Positions 26,617 through 34,154 of a DNA stretch of 38,197 bases are shown here, piece after piece; within the stretch, counting starts at the first letter, position 1, and the number at the start of each line of letters is the position of its first letter. Source of the DNA: Bacteroidaceae bacterium (GTDB lineage: Bacteria; Bacteroidota; Bacteroidia; Bacteroidales; Bacteroidaceae); contig JAILRU010000021.1 in the NCBI GenBank assembly GCA_024697945.1, forward strand, positions 1 through 38,197, written 5' to 3'. Made by a program: the position numbers and the translations under genes. The notes beneath the pieces are model-generated. The model saw nothing but the letters and a program-made list of their open reading frames with translations, searched no databases and was not told where the DNA came from.

Positions 26617-28251
26617 CTACGGTAATGTAATTGGGAATAGCGGGCTGTCGATGTGCTCGCGGTGTACGATATTGATGAGCTCTGCAAATTTGTCAGGTTG
26701 TGAGTCCTTCAGGTCGTGTTCCTCGTGGATGTCATTCTTGAGGTTGTAGAGGAACGGCTTACCTTGACTGACAACCAACTTCCAGTCCCCCTGTCTGACC
26801 CCGATGACCTGTGTGCCGCCATCACTCATCTCCCAGTAAAGGAAGTCATGCTGGCGCTGCTTGCGTGGCTTTCCAAGCAGAGTCGGGCAGAAGGAGATGC
26901 CGTCGTATTTGGAAGCCTCCCCTTGAGGTGGAAGGCTTTTTTCCTTGATTTCCTGCTTTGTAAAGGCTCCGCTGTATTCCATAAAAGTCGGCATGAGGTC
27001 GTAGAAAGCCAACTGGTGGTCGCTGACCGTTCCCCGCGGCACACCTGCGCCCCAGCAGATGAACGGGATGCGGATGCCGCCCTCGTAGGTGCTGCGCTTG
27101 ATGCCACGCAGTTTGCCGTCCCTGCCGAAGAACGACGGATCTGCCCCACCCTCTTCGTGAGGTCCGTTGTCGCTGGTGAAGATGACCAGAGTGTTCTCAT
27201 CCAGTCCCCTCTCCCTGAGTTTTTCCAATATCTCGCCAACATAGCAATCCAAGCGCGTTATCATAGCCGCAAACTGAGCGTGCTTGTCGCTCCCGCCATA
27301 ATACCAGCTGCCAGCATCGGTGCGGTAGGAGCGTTCTTCGTTGGCTGGGAACTGCTGATGATAGCGCTCCACGATGCTATCTCGCGGCTGCCATAGCTCG
27401 GCATGAGGCAAAGTGTAGGTAAAGATGCCCAGGAAAGGCTCATCCTTCGTCTGACGGTCAAGCCACTCAAGTGCATAGCGATGAATGAGGTCTGCTGAGT
27501 ACTGCTCGCGCTGCTCATAGCCCTTGCTCCCCGTACTGATGGCAGGGTGCTGAATGTTCTGCTCCATCACCTCAGCCACAAGATACGTGTCCCCACGTCC
27601 CTCCGGGTCGTATCGGTTCAAGAAGTTGGGGTAATAGGTATGTGCCTGGAACTGGCAGACCGGCCCGTAGAAGCAGTCGATGCCCCTGAGGTTGGGCAAC
27701 GAGCAGGACGAGCTCTCATGGCTCTGACTGGTGTCCGTATTTCCATCGGGCAGCGCAGCGTAGGTGTCAGGGAAGTCGTAGTTCCAATAGCCTCCAGCCC
27801 ACTTGCCGAACATACCCGTCCGGTAGCCCTTCTCCTTGAAAAGTTCAGGAATGATGGGATGCGTCATATCGTAAGGCTCCTGACCAACAACGTAGTAGTC
27901 CGCATTCTCGCCAAACATATTCTGACGCATCACCGAACGGCCCCAGTACTCCTTGTTGCCGCGAATCTTGGCGTGACCCGTGTGCTGACCGGTCATGAAG
28001 GAGCAACGGCTGGGCGCACTGACAGGACATCCGGCATAGGCCTGAGTGAAACGCATACCCTCGCTGGCCATCCGATCTATGCAAGGCGTGCTGATGAACT
28101 TCTGTCCGTAGCAACCCAAGTCGCCATAGCCCATGTCGTCACACATTATATATATTATATTAGGATGCTTCCCCGCCTTCATCGTCATAGGCAGCGCGCT
28201 GAGAAGCAACGAACATTTTACGAGGTACGATGGTAGATATTCACTTTTCAT
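26617..28251 (-). CDS. serine-type sulfatase (arylsulfatase family)
   Basis: It should remove sulfate esters from glycans. The 544-residue product has a short hydrophobic leader (residues 10-25), then HPNIIYIMCDDMGYGDLG with the metal-binding Asp pair (38-39), and the maturation motif SAPSRCSFMTGQ, in which Ser78 takes the place of the usual Cys, so activation by an anaerobic sulfatase-maturing enzyme is expected. Later TSDNGPHEEGG carries further metal ligands and RGIKRSTYEGGIRIPF a typical late motif. The start codon (28249-28251) lies inside a heptamer array. The gene converges with fcl, 14 bases apart. No SusC/SusD pair or other sulfatase is in the window, so the target glycan is unknown. 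Confidence 0.93.
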   Translation of the reverse strand: MKSEYLPSYLVKCSLLLSALPMTMKAGKHPNIIYIMCDDMGYGDLGCYGQKFISTPCIDRMASEGMRFTQAYAGCPVSAPSRCSFMTGQHTGHAKIRGNKEYWGRSVMRQNMFGENADYYVVGQEPYDMTHPIIPELFKEKGYRTGMFGKWAGGYWNYDFPDTYAALPDGNTDTSQSHESSSCSLPNLRGIDCFYGPVCQFQAHTYYPNFLNRYDPEGRGDTYLVAEVMEQNIQHPAISTGSKGYEQREQYSADLIHRYALEWLDRQTKDEPFLGIFTYTLPHAELWQPRDSIVERYHQQFPANEERSYRTDAGSWYYGGSDKHAQFAAMITRLDCYVGEILEKLRERGLDENTLVIFTSDNGPHEEGGADPSFFGRDGKLRGIKRSTYEGGIRIPFICWGAGVPRGTVSDHQLAFYDLMPTFMEYSGAFTKQEIKEKSLPPQGEASKYDGISFCPTLLGKPRKQRQHDFLYWEMSDGGTQVIGVRQGDWKLVVSQGKPFLYNLKNDIHEEHDLKDSQPDKFAELINIVHREHIDSPLFPITLP

Positions 28252-28265
28252 TTATCATTTTTCAT
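28245..28265. repeat. TTTTCAT heptamers over the sulfatase start
   Basis: Units TTTTCAT, TTATCAT, TTTTCAT. On the minus strand the first supplies the ATG of the sulfatase. Confidence 0.8.
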
Positions 28266-28387
28266 TTTTTGTGTGATGTATGGCGTTTTTTCACCTTATT
28301 TGTTCTTTATGCACAAATGCAGATATTTTTTCACTTTTCCCTATAATTTTGAGTTTTGGATTTTGTTTTTTTACTTTTTCTCAATAA

Positions 28388-28415
28388 TTTTTCATTTTTC
28401 ATTTTTCATTTTTCA
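28388..28415. repeat. TTTTTCA heptamer array upstream of tRNA-Leu
   Basis: Four TTTTTCA units followed by CTTTTTATTG and the -7 box at 28426-28433. Confidence 0.9.
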
Positions 28416-28425
28416 CTTTTTATTG

Positions 28426-28433
28426 TACCTTTG
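28426..28433 (+). promoter_or_regulatory. -7 box of tRNA-Leu
   Basis: TACCTTTG followed by CAG, 12 bases before the tRNA. The usual -33 site is occupied by the TTTTTCA array. Confidence 0.75.
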
Positions 28434-28444
28434 CAGCCGCAAAA

Positions 28445-28526
28445 GCCCAGATGGCGGAATCGGTAGACGCGCTGGTCTCAAACACCAGTGGGGCAACCCG
28501 TGCCGGTTCGACCCCGGCTCTGGGTA
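28445..28526 (+). tRNA. tRNA-Leu (anticodon CAA)
   Basis: It folds as a class II tRNA. The acceptor arm is GCCCAGA with TCTGGGT (first pair G-U). The D arm is GGCGGAATCGGTAGACGC. The anticodon arm is CTGGT-CTCAAAC-ACCAG with anticodon CAA. The long variable arm has a GGG-CAA-CCC stem, and the T arm is GCCGG-TTCGACC-CCGGC. The 3' CCA is not encoded. Confidence 0.95.
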
Positions 28527-28538
28527 CAGGCAAAACGC

Positions 28539-28585
28539 AGAAGTGCATTGAACAACACAATCTCAATGCACTTCTTTCTTTTTGG
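28539..28585 (+). terminator. rho-independent terminator after tRNA-Leu
   Basis: A perfect 12-bp stem (AGAAGTGCATTG, 28539-28550, with CAATGCACTTCT, 28564-28575), a 13-base loop and a T-rich tail (TTCTTTTT). Confidence 0.9.
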
Positions 28586-28613
28586 CACAATGACTGCCTG
28601 ACGTCTCTTCTCA

Positions 28614-29960
28614 TTACCATCTGGTAGTAAATAGTCTTGGCGAAACGACCAGCGAGAACCAGCCCCATTTCAGGTTGTTGCCGTTATCAGCCCGCTTCAG
28701 CTTCTGCATGGTCTCTGTGCCCACCATATAGGAGAAACCGAGAGACACCTTGGCATCCCTCATGACTTGGTAGGATGCTTCTATTTCAATGTCATGTCCC
28801 AGAGTCTTGTTTATATCTTTCAGCGTCGTTGCCATTGCCATATAATGGTATGTCCCCGTTATGTCCAATCCCTTGATGGGGCTGTAGTTTGCCCCTGCAT
28901 AAAGATTCTGCAGACCTGGCGAGAATGTATCAGAGAAGGCTTGCACATAGAAGAAATCCATCATGCCATAGAACTTGTGATGGGAGCCATAGACCGGATT
29001 GAAATACCTGATTTTATCGTGACAAGCCATTCCTATCATACCCTTTGGACGTACATAAGGGTAGTCATCGCCACTCAGGTAGTCATAGCCAGCTACAACA
29101 CTTACCTTCTTTGAGACTTGCACTTGAGTCTTGATACTGGCCATCCATGCATCTATCTTAGCGTTGTCCTCGTTACGTCCCATCTGGTGGTAGTAGGAAG
29201 CCTCTGCCGATAGGATGCCAGGATTAAAGGAAAGGAAGCCGCCCACCAATTGCTGATACCTGGTGTGCGGAGCATCGGCCTCTTTGCCATCCTTCTTTCC
29301 TCCCTGCATACCGATGTTCATAAACAATATGGACGCACCTATTGGTATCTTGGGTACGTCGTAGTGATACCATGCTGTATGCATCACTTTATAAGGTTGT
29401 GAGCCATCGACATAGTAGGTACCGCCAGTAACGTTCTCTGCGTTCTGGTTGAAGCCGAATATAACATGCGCCTTGTGCCCATGCCCTTCGTAGCCCAGAC
29501 GGAGCACATCGTGCGAGAGTGAAGCCATTGCCCAGTCGTTGGAACCGATGATACGCTCGTCATCATAAGCCAGAATCTGACGTCCCATCTGTGCGAAGAG
29601 TCCGAACTTTGTACTCAGCTTGGCCCAAGCCTCATACAGGTTGAAATCGCCTTTGCTCCTATCGCCCCATATTCCAACATGTTGGGGTACGACTTTCGCT
29701 TCGAGCTGGGGACGCTTGTACTCAAATGACAGTCGTGTCCGCTCCATGAGGAACTGAGCGCTGTTGTCTGCCGACTCGTCATCCAAGCCCGTAAAGCCAC
29801 CATCGCGAATCTCACCATGTCCGAGCATATCCAGTTTCAGGATGAACTGATTCTTTTTTTGACCGTCACTCAAGCCATCCGCTTTTCGTTCTTCCTGAGC
29901 AAAAATCATCATGACCCCCACAATCAACAGAGTCATTAAGAGAAATATTCTTTTTCCCAT
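28614..29960 (-). CDS. outer-membrane porin, alginate-export-like family
   Basis: The 448-residue protein has a signal peptide (IFLLMTLLIVGVMMIFAQ) and then alternating amphipathic strands ending in an aromatic residue (Trp448), as outer-membrane beta-barrels do. The segment FAQMGRQILAYDDERIIGSN strongly recalls the G-R-Q-x-L-x-Y-x-D-x-R-x-I-G motif of alginate-export-type porins, and the barrel runs to the end. It probably passes a small or anionic solute; the substrate is not known. It lies last in a minus-strand series after the phosphatase and STAS genes with only 68 bases in between (an octamer array), so it may be co-transcribed with them. Confidence 0.8.
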   Translation of the reverse strand: MGKRIFLLMTLLIVGVMMIFAQEERKADGLSDGQKKNQFILKLDMLGHGEIRDGGFTGLDDESADNSAQFLMERTRLSFEYKRPQLEAKVVPQHVGIWGDRSKGDFNLYEAWAKLSTKFGLFAQMGRQILAYDDERIIGSNDWAMASLSHDVLRLGYEGHGHKAHVIFGFNQNAENVTGGTYYVDGSQPYKVMHTAWYHYDVPKIPIGASILFMNIGMQGGKKDGKEADAPHTRYQQLVGGFLSFNPGILSAEASYYHQMGRNEDNAKIDAWMASIKTQVQVSKKVSVVAGYDYLSGDDYPYVRPKGMIGMACHDKIRYFNPVYGSHHKFYGMMDFFYVQAFSDTFSPGLQNLYAGANYSPIKGLDITGTYHYMAMATTLKDINKTLGHDIEIEASYQVMRDAKVSLGFSYMVGTETMQKLKRADNGNNLKWGWFSLVVSPRLFTTRW

Positions 29961-29990
29961 AACCCCTAACTTTTTGAACTCTTTGAACCC

Positions 29991-30022
29991 TTAAACTATT
30001 AAACAATTAAACTATTAAACCC
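29991..30022. repeat. octamer array TTAAACTA/TTAAACAA
   Basis: Units TTAAACTA, TTAAACAA, TTAAACTA, TTAAACCC between the STAS and porin genes. Confidence 0.85.
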
Positions 30023-30028
30023 TCTAGC

Positions 30029-30331
30029 CTACTCCACTTCAAAGATATTGATGAATCCTGTCAGTTTGAATACAGTCTTGATGTCGTCGTTCACGTCCTT
30101 CATGATGACCTTGCTACCACCTGACTTCGCTCCCTTGAGGATACTGATGAGGATGCGCAGACCGCTTGATGCAATGTATTCCAGACCTGCGCAGTCGATA
30201 ACGACATCCAGTCCATTTGTGTTGTAGAGCGGTTGAAGCGTCTTCTCCACTTCGGCTGCAGCAGCCGTATCAAGTTCACCTACAAGGGTTACGAGGTACT
30301 TGTCTTCCAGTTTTTCTATTGTTGTCTTCAT
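30029..30331 (-). CDS. STAS-domain anti-anti-sigma-like protein
   Basis: The 100-residue product is a single STAS domain of SpoIIAA/RsbV type. It has GELDTAAAAEVEKTL, a beta strand VVIDCAGLEYIASSGLRILI with the phosphorylatable Ser (Ser55/56) and DIKTVFKLTGFINIFEV. Such proteins are switched by serine phosphorylation and dephosphorylation and then bind an anti-sigma kinase. The phosphatase that would dephosphorylate it is the gene just upstream (26 bases). No kinase is coded nearby. Confidence 0.93.
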   Translation of the reverse strand: MKTTIEKLEDKYLVTLVGELDTAAAAEVEKTLQPLYNTNGLDVVIDCAGLEYIASSGLRILISILKGAKSGGSKVIMKDVNDDIKTVFKLTGFINIFEVE

Positions 30332-30357
30332 TGCCTATAATGATTATAAATTTTGAA

Positions 30358-32115
30358 TTAGATATAGCAGATGGCCAGCATCGTCAAGTCATCACTTTGC
30401 TCAGCATCGCCCACAAACTGATGTACTTCCTTGCTGACGGACGCTAAGATTTCCTGAGGTGATATCTGCTGCCCGGCACAGGCATCGAGCGCATCTTGGG
30501 TTCGCTTCATGCCGAACTGCTTCCGTTCCTTGTTCTTCGCCTCCGTCAATCCGTCGGTATAGAGGAAGAGGATGCTGTCGGGCGGCAACTGCATATCCTG
30601 TACGACATACCTCATGTCATCAAACAGGCCGATGGGGAGGTTTGAACTGCACTCGACAATTTCCCACTTCCCATTCTCGAATACAAATGGCCTTTCGTGC
30701 CCCGCATTGCAATAGCGCAGATGACCGGTGGGCAGGTCCAGCACACCCATGAACAGGGTGACGAACATATTGGAGTCGTTGCCACGGCAGGAAGCGATGT
30801 TGATGGCTTGCATGATTTTGACAAGGTCGTTCTCATGAGCCGTAAAGGCACGGAACAGGGAATGCACCACGCCCATGAGCATTGCCGAGGGTGCTCCCTT
30901 GCCGCTCACGTCACCGATGCAGAAGAACAACTTCTCGTCGCGGATGAAGTAGTCGAAGAGGTCGCCGCCCACCTCACGGGCAGGCACCAGCGAGCCGCAG
31001 ATATCCACATCATCCGTACGCAGATGGCTGCGGGGCAGCATGCTCTGCTGTATCTGACTGGCAGCCCGCAGTTCGCCTGCGATGCGTTCCTCCTCCAAAG
31101 TCGTGCGCTTCAGTTCCTCCTCACTACGCGCAAAACGGCCCAAGATGTAGAGCAGGATGCCGAAAGCCAGCAGGGAAAGCAAGAGCAGGCGAATGCGCAG
31201 TTTGAAGAGAGAGCCATACACTTCGTCGTCGTAGCACACCACAGCAATCTGCCAATGTGGTTGCTCCTTCATGCTGGCATAGAAGATAGACAACTCGTCG
31301 CCCGCCTCCTTGTCGTAATAAGTTGTTACGCACACCCTGCCTTCCTTAATCCAGGTCTTCTTGAACGTACTGTCGTTGATGACGTCCACCACCTCCGCCA
31401 CCTTCTTCTGCAGGTCCGGGTCTGAGGGGCCCGATATCAATTCACCCTTTTCCGTAAGGAGGAGGTCGAACGACGACGGGTAGATGTGCCTGCTGTTCAG
31501 CGTATCACCCAGGTTTTGGGTATCGATGTCGATGCCAAGCACCGCCACCGTATCTCCATGGTCCGCATAGATAGGCATGGCATAACTGACAAGCTTCCTC
31601 TTCAGGTAGGCATCCTCGTACGGGCCCACCCAACTGTTGGCCTTCTTCTCCTGAATGTACCTGTAGAAGCCGTCCTTCGTATAGTCGAACCTTTCACCAG
31701 CCACTTGCAGGCACTGGATGCCGCTGTCCGTTCTTAGGGCGTATGGCTCGTAGAGATACTCCTTGTCTTTGTAGTAACCCGGATTGAACGCGATGCCGCA
31801 TCCCTTCAGGTGGGGAGAGTACTTGAGAGTCCACGCCATAATGCCCACCAAGGAGTCTGGATGAACCAGGTTCCTCTTGACCTCCATGATGTGACTCTTG
31901 AGGAAGCGTTCTGAGTTTTCGAAGATTCCCTTCGTGATGATGGCCTTCGTCGTAAGCTCCATCTCCGCACGCTTATCCAACTCCTGCTCCATCAGGTTAT
32001 GCGTAAAATAATATTGCGCTGCAGACAGCAATTCCACAAGTACAACAGCAATGACAACGATGAGCAGTCTGCGCCGTCCCCTAAAAGAAAGTATGAACTT
32101 ATCTCGGCCTATCAC
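30358..32115 (-). CDS. membrane sensor with SpoIIE-type PP2C serine phosphatase
   Basis: The 585-residue protein has a first membrane helix at about 17-37 (LLIVVIAVVLVELLSA), a large extracytoplasmic sensing part (about 38-305) of dCache type, a second helix at about 308-327 (LLLLSLLAFGILLYILG), a coiled segment with ASQIQQSMLPR and the PP2C domain from about 380. That domain shows GGDLFDYFIRDEKLFFCIGDVSGKG, SAMLMGVVHSLFRA, FVTLFMGVLDLPTGHLRYCNAGH and LFLYTDGLTEAKN. The family senses a periplasmic signal and dephosphorylates a STAS protein. It is followed by that STAS gene, so they form a signalling pair. A -7 box lies at 32135-32142. Confidence 0.93.
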   Translation of the reverse strand: MIGRDKFILSFRGRRRLLIVVIAVVLVELLSAAQYYFTHNLMEQELDKRAEMELTTKAIITKGIFENSERFLKSHIMEVKRNLVHPDSLVGIMAWTLKYSPHLKGCGIAFNPGYYKDKEYLYEPYALRTDSGIQCLQVAGERFDYTKDGFYRYIQEKKANSWVGPYEDAYLKRKLVSYAMPIYADHGDTVAVLGIDIDTQNLGDTLNSRHIYPSSFDLLLTEKGELISGPSDPDLQKKVAEVVDVINDSTFKKTWIKEGRVCVTTYYDKEAGDELSIFYASMKEQPHWQIAVVCYDDEVYGSLFKLRIRLLLLSLLAFGILLYILGRFARSEEELKRTTLEEERIAGELRAASQIQQSMLPRSHLRTDDVDICGSLVPAREVGGDLFDYFIRDEKLFFCIGDVSGKGAPSAMLMGVVHSLFRAFTAHENDLVKIMQAINIASCRGNDSNMFVTLFMGVLDLPTGHLRYCNAGHERPFVFENGKWEIVECSSNLPIGLFDDMRYVVQDMQLPPDSILFLYTDGLTEAKNKERKQFGMKRTQDALDACAGQQISPQEILASVSKEVHQFVGDAEQSDDLTMLAICYI

Positions 32116-32134
32116 TTATATATTATTTTGACGA

Positions 32135-32142
32135 CAAAGATA
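32135..32142 (-). promoter_or_regulatory. -7 box ahead of the SpoIIE-type gene
   Basis: The minus strand has TATCTTTG. A TTCATAA array (32151-32178) sits immediately upstream and no clear TTG is at the usual distance. Confidence 0.65.
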
Positions 32143-32150
32143 TAAAATAA

Positions 32151-32178
32151 TTCATAGTTCATAATTCATAATTCATAA
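32151..32178. repeat. TTCATAA heptamer array
   Basis: Units TTCATAG, TTCATAA, TTCATAA, TTCATAA, placed between the divergent phosphatase and cyd promoters. Confidence 0.9.
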
Positions 32179-32226
32179 TTATTTTCTATTCCTATATATT
32201 TTTTCACTTTTCCCTATTATTTTGTA

Positions 32227-32247
32227 TTTTGAATTTTGAATTTTGAA
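32227..32247. repeat. TTTTGAA heptamer array within the cyd promoter
   Basis: Three TTTTGAA units; the second supplies the -33 TTTTG (32234-32238) of the cyd promoter. This matches the layout of the dsbD-like promoter. Confidence 0.9.
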
Positions 32248-32265
32248 TTATCTGTTGTATTTTTG
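32234..32265 (+). promoter_or_regulatory. promoter of the cytochrome bd operon
   Basis: TTTTG (32234-32238), 19 bases, TATTTTTG (32258-32265). Expected start near 32272, 16 bases before the first gene. Confidence 0.82.
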
Positions 32266-32287
32266 TGCCGAAAACATCTGAATAACA

Positions 32288-32509
32288 ATGAACAGAACGG
32301 GGACTGGATTCTGGCACCGCGTGTTTGACCTCTACTACGACGGCTTTCGCAATATGACCATCGGGCGCACCCTGTGGCTTGTCATTGCCATCAAGGTCTT
32401 CATCATCTTTGTCGTGCTCAAGATATTCTTCTTCCCCGACTTCCTCCGCCAGCACGCTCCCTCAGGTAGCGAAGCAGAATACGTCGCCCGAGAACTCCTA
32501 AACCACTAA
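32288..32509 (+). CDS. DUF4492 small membrane protein linked to cytochrome bd
   Basis: The 73-residue protein has LYYDGFRNMTIGRTLW, the D-G-F-R segment typical of DUF4492, and one membrane helix (LVIAIKVFIIFVVLKIFFF). DUF4492 genes commonly precede cydA in Bacteroidota, as here, which suggests a role as a small accessory subunit or assembly factor of the oxidase (inference; comparable to CydX in proteobacteria but not homologous as far as I can see). It is the first gene of the operon, 37 bases ahead of cydA. Confidence 0.88.
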   Translation: MNRTGTGFWHRVFDLYYDGFRNMTIGRTLWLVIAIKVFIIFVVLKIFFFPDFLRQHAPSGSEAEYVARELLNH

Positions 32510-32510
32510 C

Positions 32511-32542
32511 CCTTTTAACCTTCAAACCTTTTAACCTTTTAA
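32511..32542. repeat. octamer array CCTTTTAA between DUF4492 gene and cydA
   Basis: Units CCTTTTAA, CCTTCAAA, CCTTTTAA, CCTTTTAA, ending 4 bases before the cydA start. Confidence 0.88.
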
Positions 32543-32546
32543 AAAT

Positions 32547-34088
32547 ATGACTCTTCTTTCCATCGACCCCGCAGCCATCGACTGGGCACGGGCACAGTTC
32601 GCCCTCACAGCCATCTATCATTGGCTTTTCGTCCCACTCACCCTGGGACTTGGCATCATCATGTCCATCATGGAAACCAAGTATTACCGAACGGGCTCTC
32701 CCTTCTGGCGTAGTACGGCACAGTACTGGCAACGCCTCTTCGGCATCAACTTCGCTATGGGTGTCGCCACGGGCATCATTCTCGAATTCGAGTTCGGCAC
32801 CAACTGGTCGAACTATTCCTACCTCGTGGGCGACATCTTCGGAGCGCCGCTCGCCATAGAGGGCATCGTGGCCTTCTTCATGGAATCCACGTTCGTAGCC
32901 GTGATGTTCTTCGGCTGGGAAAAAGTCTCCAAAGGCTTCCATCTGGCTTCCACGTGGCTCACGACACTTGGCGCCACAATCTCTGCTTGGTGGATTCTGG
33001 TGGCCAACTCGTGGATGCAACATCCTGTAGGCCAGCAGTTCAACCCCGACACTATGCGCAACGAGATGACCTCCTTCCTCGACGTGGCCCTCTCGCCCGT
33101 GGCTGTCGATAAGTTCATCCACACGGTACTCTCGGCCTGGGTGCTTGGAGCTGTGTTCGTGGTGGGCGTATCGAGTTGGTATCTGCTCAGGAAGCGCCAC
33201 ATGGAGTTCGCCACGAAGAGCCTGCGCGTAGGTGCCGTCTTCGGACTCATCTCCTCAGCGCTCATCATGCTCTCCGGACACCATTCGGCCTATACCGTAG
33301 CACAGACACAACCCATGAAACTGGCAGCTATGGAGGCGCTCTACAAGGGAGGTACCGACCAGCCCCTGACCCTGATTGCCGGCATCAATCCCTTCCAACA
33401 GCCCGACTATGAGGCAGCAGACGAGCCTCCTTTGAAGTTGGCTGTACCCTACGCCCTGTCATTCCTTGCCACAAACGACGTGAACGGCTATGTGCCTGGC
33501 ATACGCGACATTCTGGATGGTTACACGAAGCCGGACGGCACTGTGGAACCCTCATTAGACGAAAAGATTGAACGCGGACAGCGTGCCATCACCACCCTTG
33601 CCGAGTATCGCAAAGCCAAGGCAGAAGGCGCAGACGACTCAATTATCAATTGTCAATTGTCAATTATCAATTCCAACATACAGTATTTCGGCTACGGCTA
33701 CGTGAAGGACCGCGCCCAGGTAGTGCCCTACATCCCCGTCTGCTTCTATGCCTTCCGCATCATGGTGGGTGGTGGATGCCTCTTCGTGTTGCTGTTCCTA
33801 ATCGCACTATGGAAGCCCGCCCTCCTCAGGGGAAGATGGATGGGAGTTGCCGCCATCTTCTGCATCCCCATCAGTTACATCGTCAGCGAGGCTGGTTGGC
33901 TTGTGGCTGAGTTCGGTCGTCAGCCTTGGACCATCCAGGACATGCTGCCCACGTGGGTTGGCGTGAGTCAGGTGGGTTCGTCGGCAGTCATGGTCACGTT
34001 CCTGCTCTTCCTCATCCTCTTCACCGCCCTCCTGGCCGTAGAGATCAGCATCATGCTCCGCGCCATCAAAAAAGGCCCCAACACGTAA
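32547..34088 (+). CDS. cydA: cytochrome bd quinol oxidase subunit I
   Basis: It oxidises quinol and reduces O2 at very low oxygen, in the inner membrane. The 513-residue protein keeps the expected haem ligands: His25 (IYHWLFVPLTLGLG), His192 (KFIHTVLSAWVLG) and Met406 (FYAFRIMVGGG). It also has GINFAMGVATGIILEFEFG with the conserved Glu residues and GRQPWTIQDMLPTWVG near the end. The Q-loop is of the short type. At about residues 365-376 four 7-bp units (33641-33668) are translated as SIINCQLSIIN, just before YFGYGYVKD; this looks like an inserted repeat in a soluble loop. Followed by cydB after 66 bases. Confidence 0.96.
   Translation: MTLLSIDPAAIDWARAQFALTAIYHWLFVPLTLGLGIIMSIMETKYYRTGSPFWRSTAQYWQRLFGINFAMGVATGIILEFEFGTNWSNYSYLVGDIFGAPLAIEGIVAFFMESTFVAVMFFGWEKVSKGFHLASTWLTTLGATISAWWILVANSWMQHPVGQQFNPDTMRNEMTSFLDVALSPVAVDKFIHTVLSAWVLGAVFVVGVSSWYLLRKRHMEFATKSLRVGAVFGLISSALIMLSGHHSAYTVAQTQPMKLAAMEALYKGGTDQPLTLIAGINPFQQPDYEAADEPPLKLAVPYALSFLATNDVNGYVPGIRDILDGYTKPDGTVEPSLDEKIERGQRAITTLAEYRKAKAEGADDSIINCQLSIINSNIQYFGYGYVKDRAQVVPYIPVCFYAFRIMVGGGCLFVLLFLIALWKPALLRGRWMGVAAIFCIPISYIVSEAGWLVAEFGRQPWTIQDMLPTWVGVSQVGSSAVMVTFLLFLILFTALLAVEISIMLRAIKKGPNT
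33641..33672. repeat. four-unit heptamer array inside cydA
   Basis: Units AATTATC, AATTGTC, AATTGTC, AATTATC plus AATT. The intergenic array at 36511-36541 (ATTGATA type) is its reverse-complement type. Translated in frame. Confidence 0.92.
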
Positions 34089-34093
34089 CCTTT

Positions 34094-34140
34094 TTAATTT
34101 TGAATTTTGAATTTAATAATTTTGAATTTTTTATTTTTTC
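34094..34140. repeat. AATTTTG heptamer-like array between cydA and cydB
   Basis: AATTTTG units occur at 34096-34135 with an interruption (ATTTAATA). This is the same family as the arrays in the dsbD-like and cyd promoters. Confidence 0.75.
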
Positions 34141-34154
34141 ATTTTTAATAAAAT

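Noticed and set aside
32418..33200. 260-residue open frame on the minus strand
   Set aside because: Antisense to cydA; rich in Gly, His and Glu as shadows of membrane-protein genes usually are.
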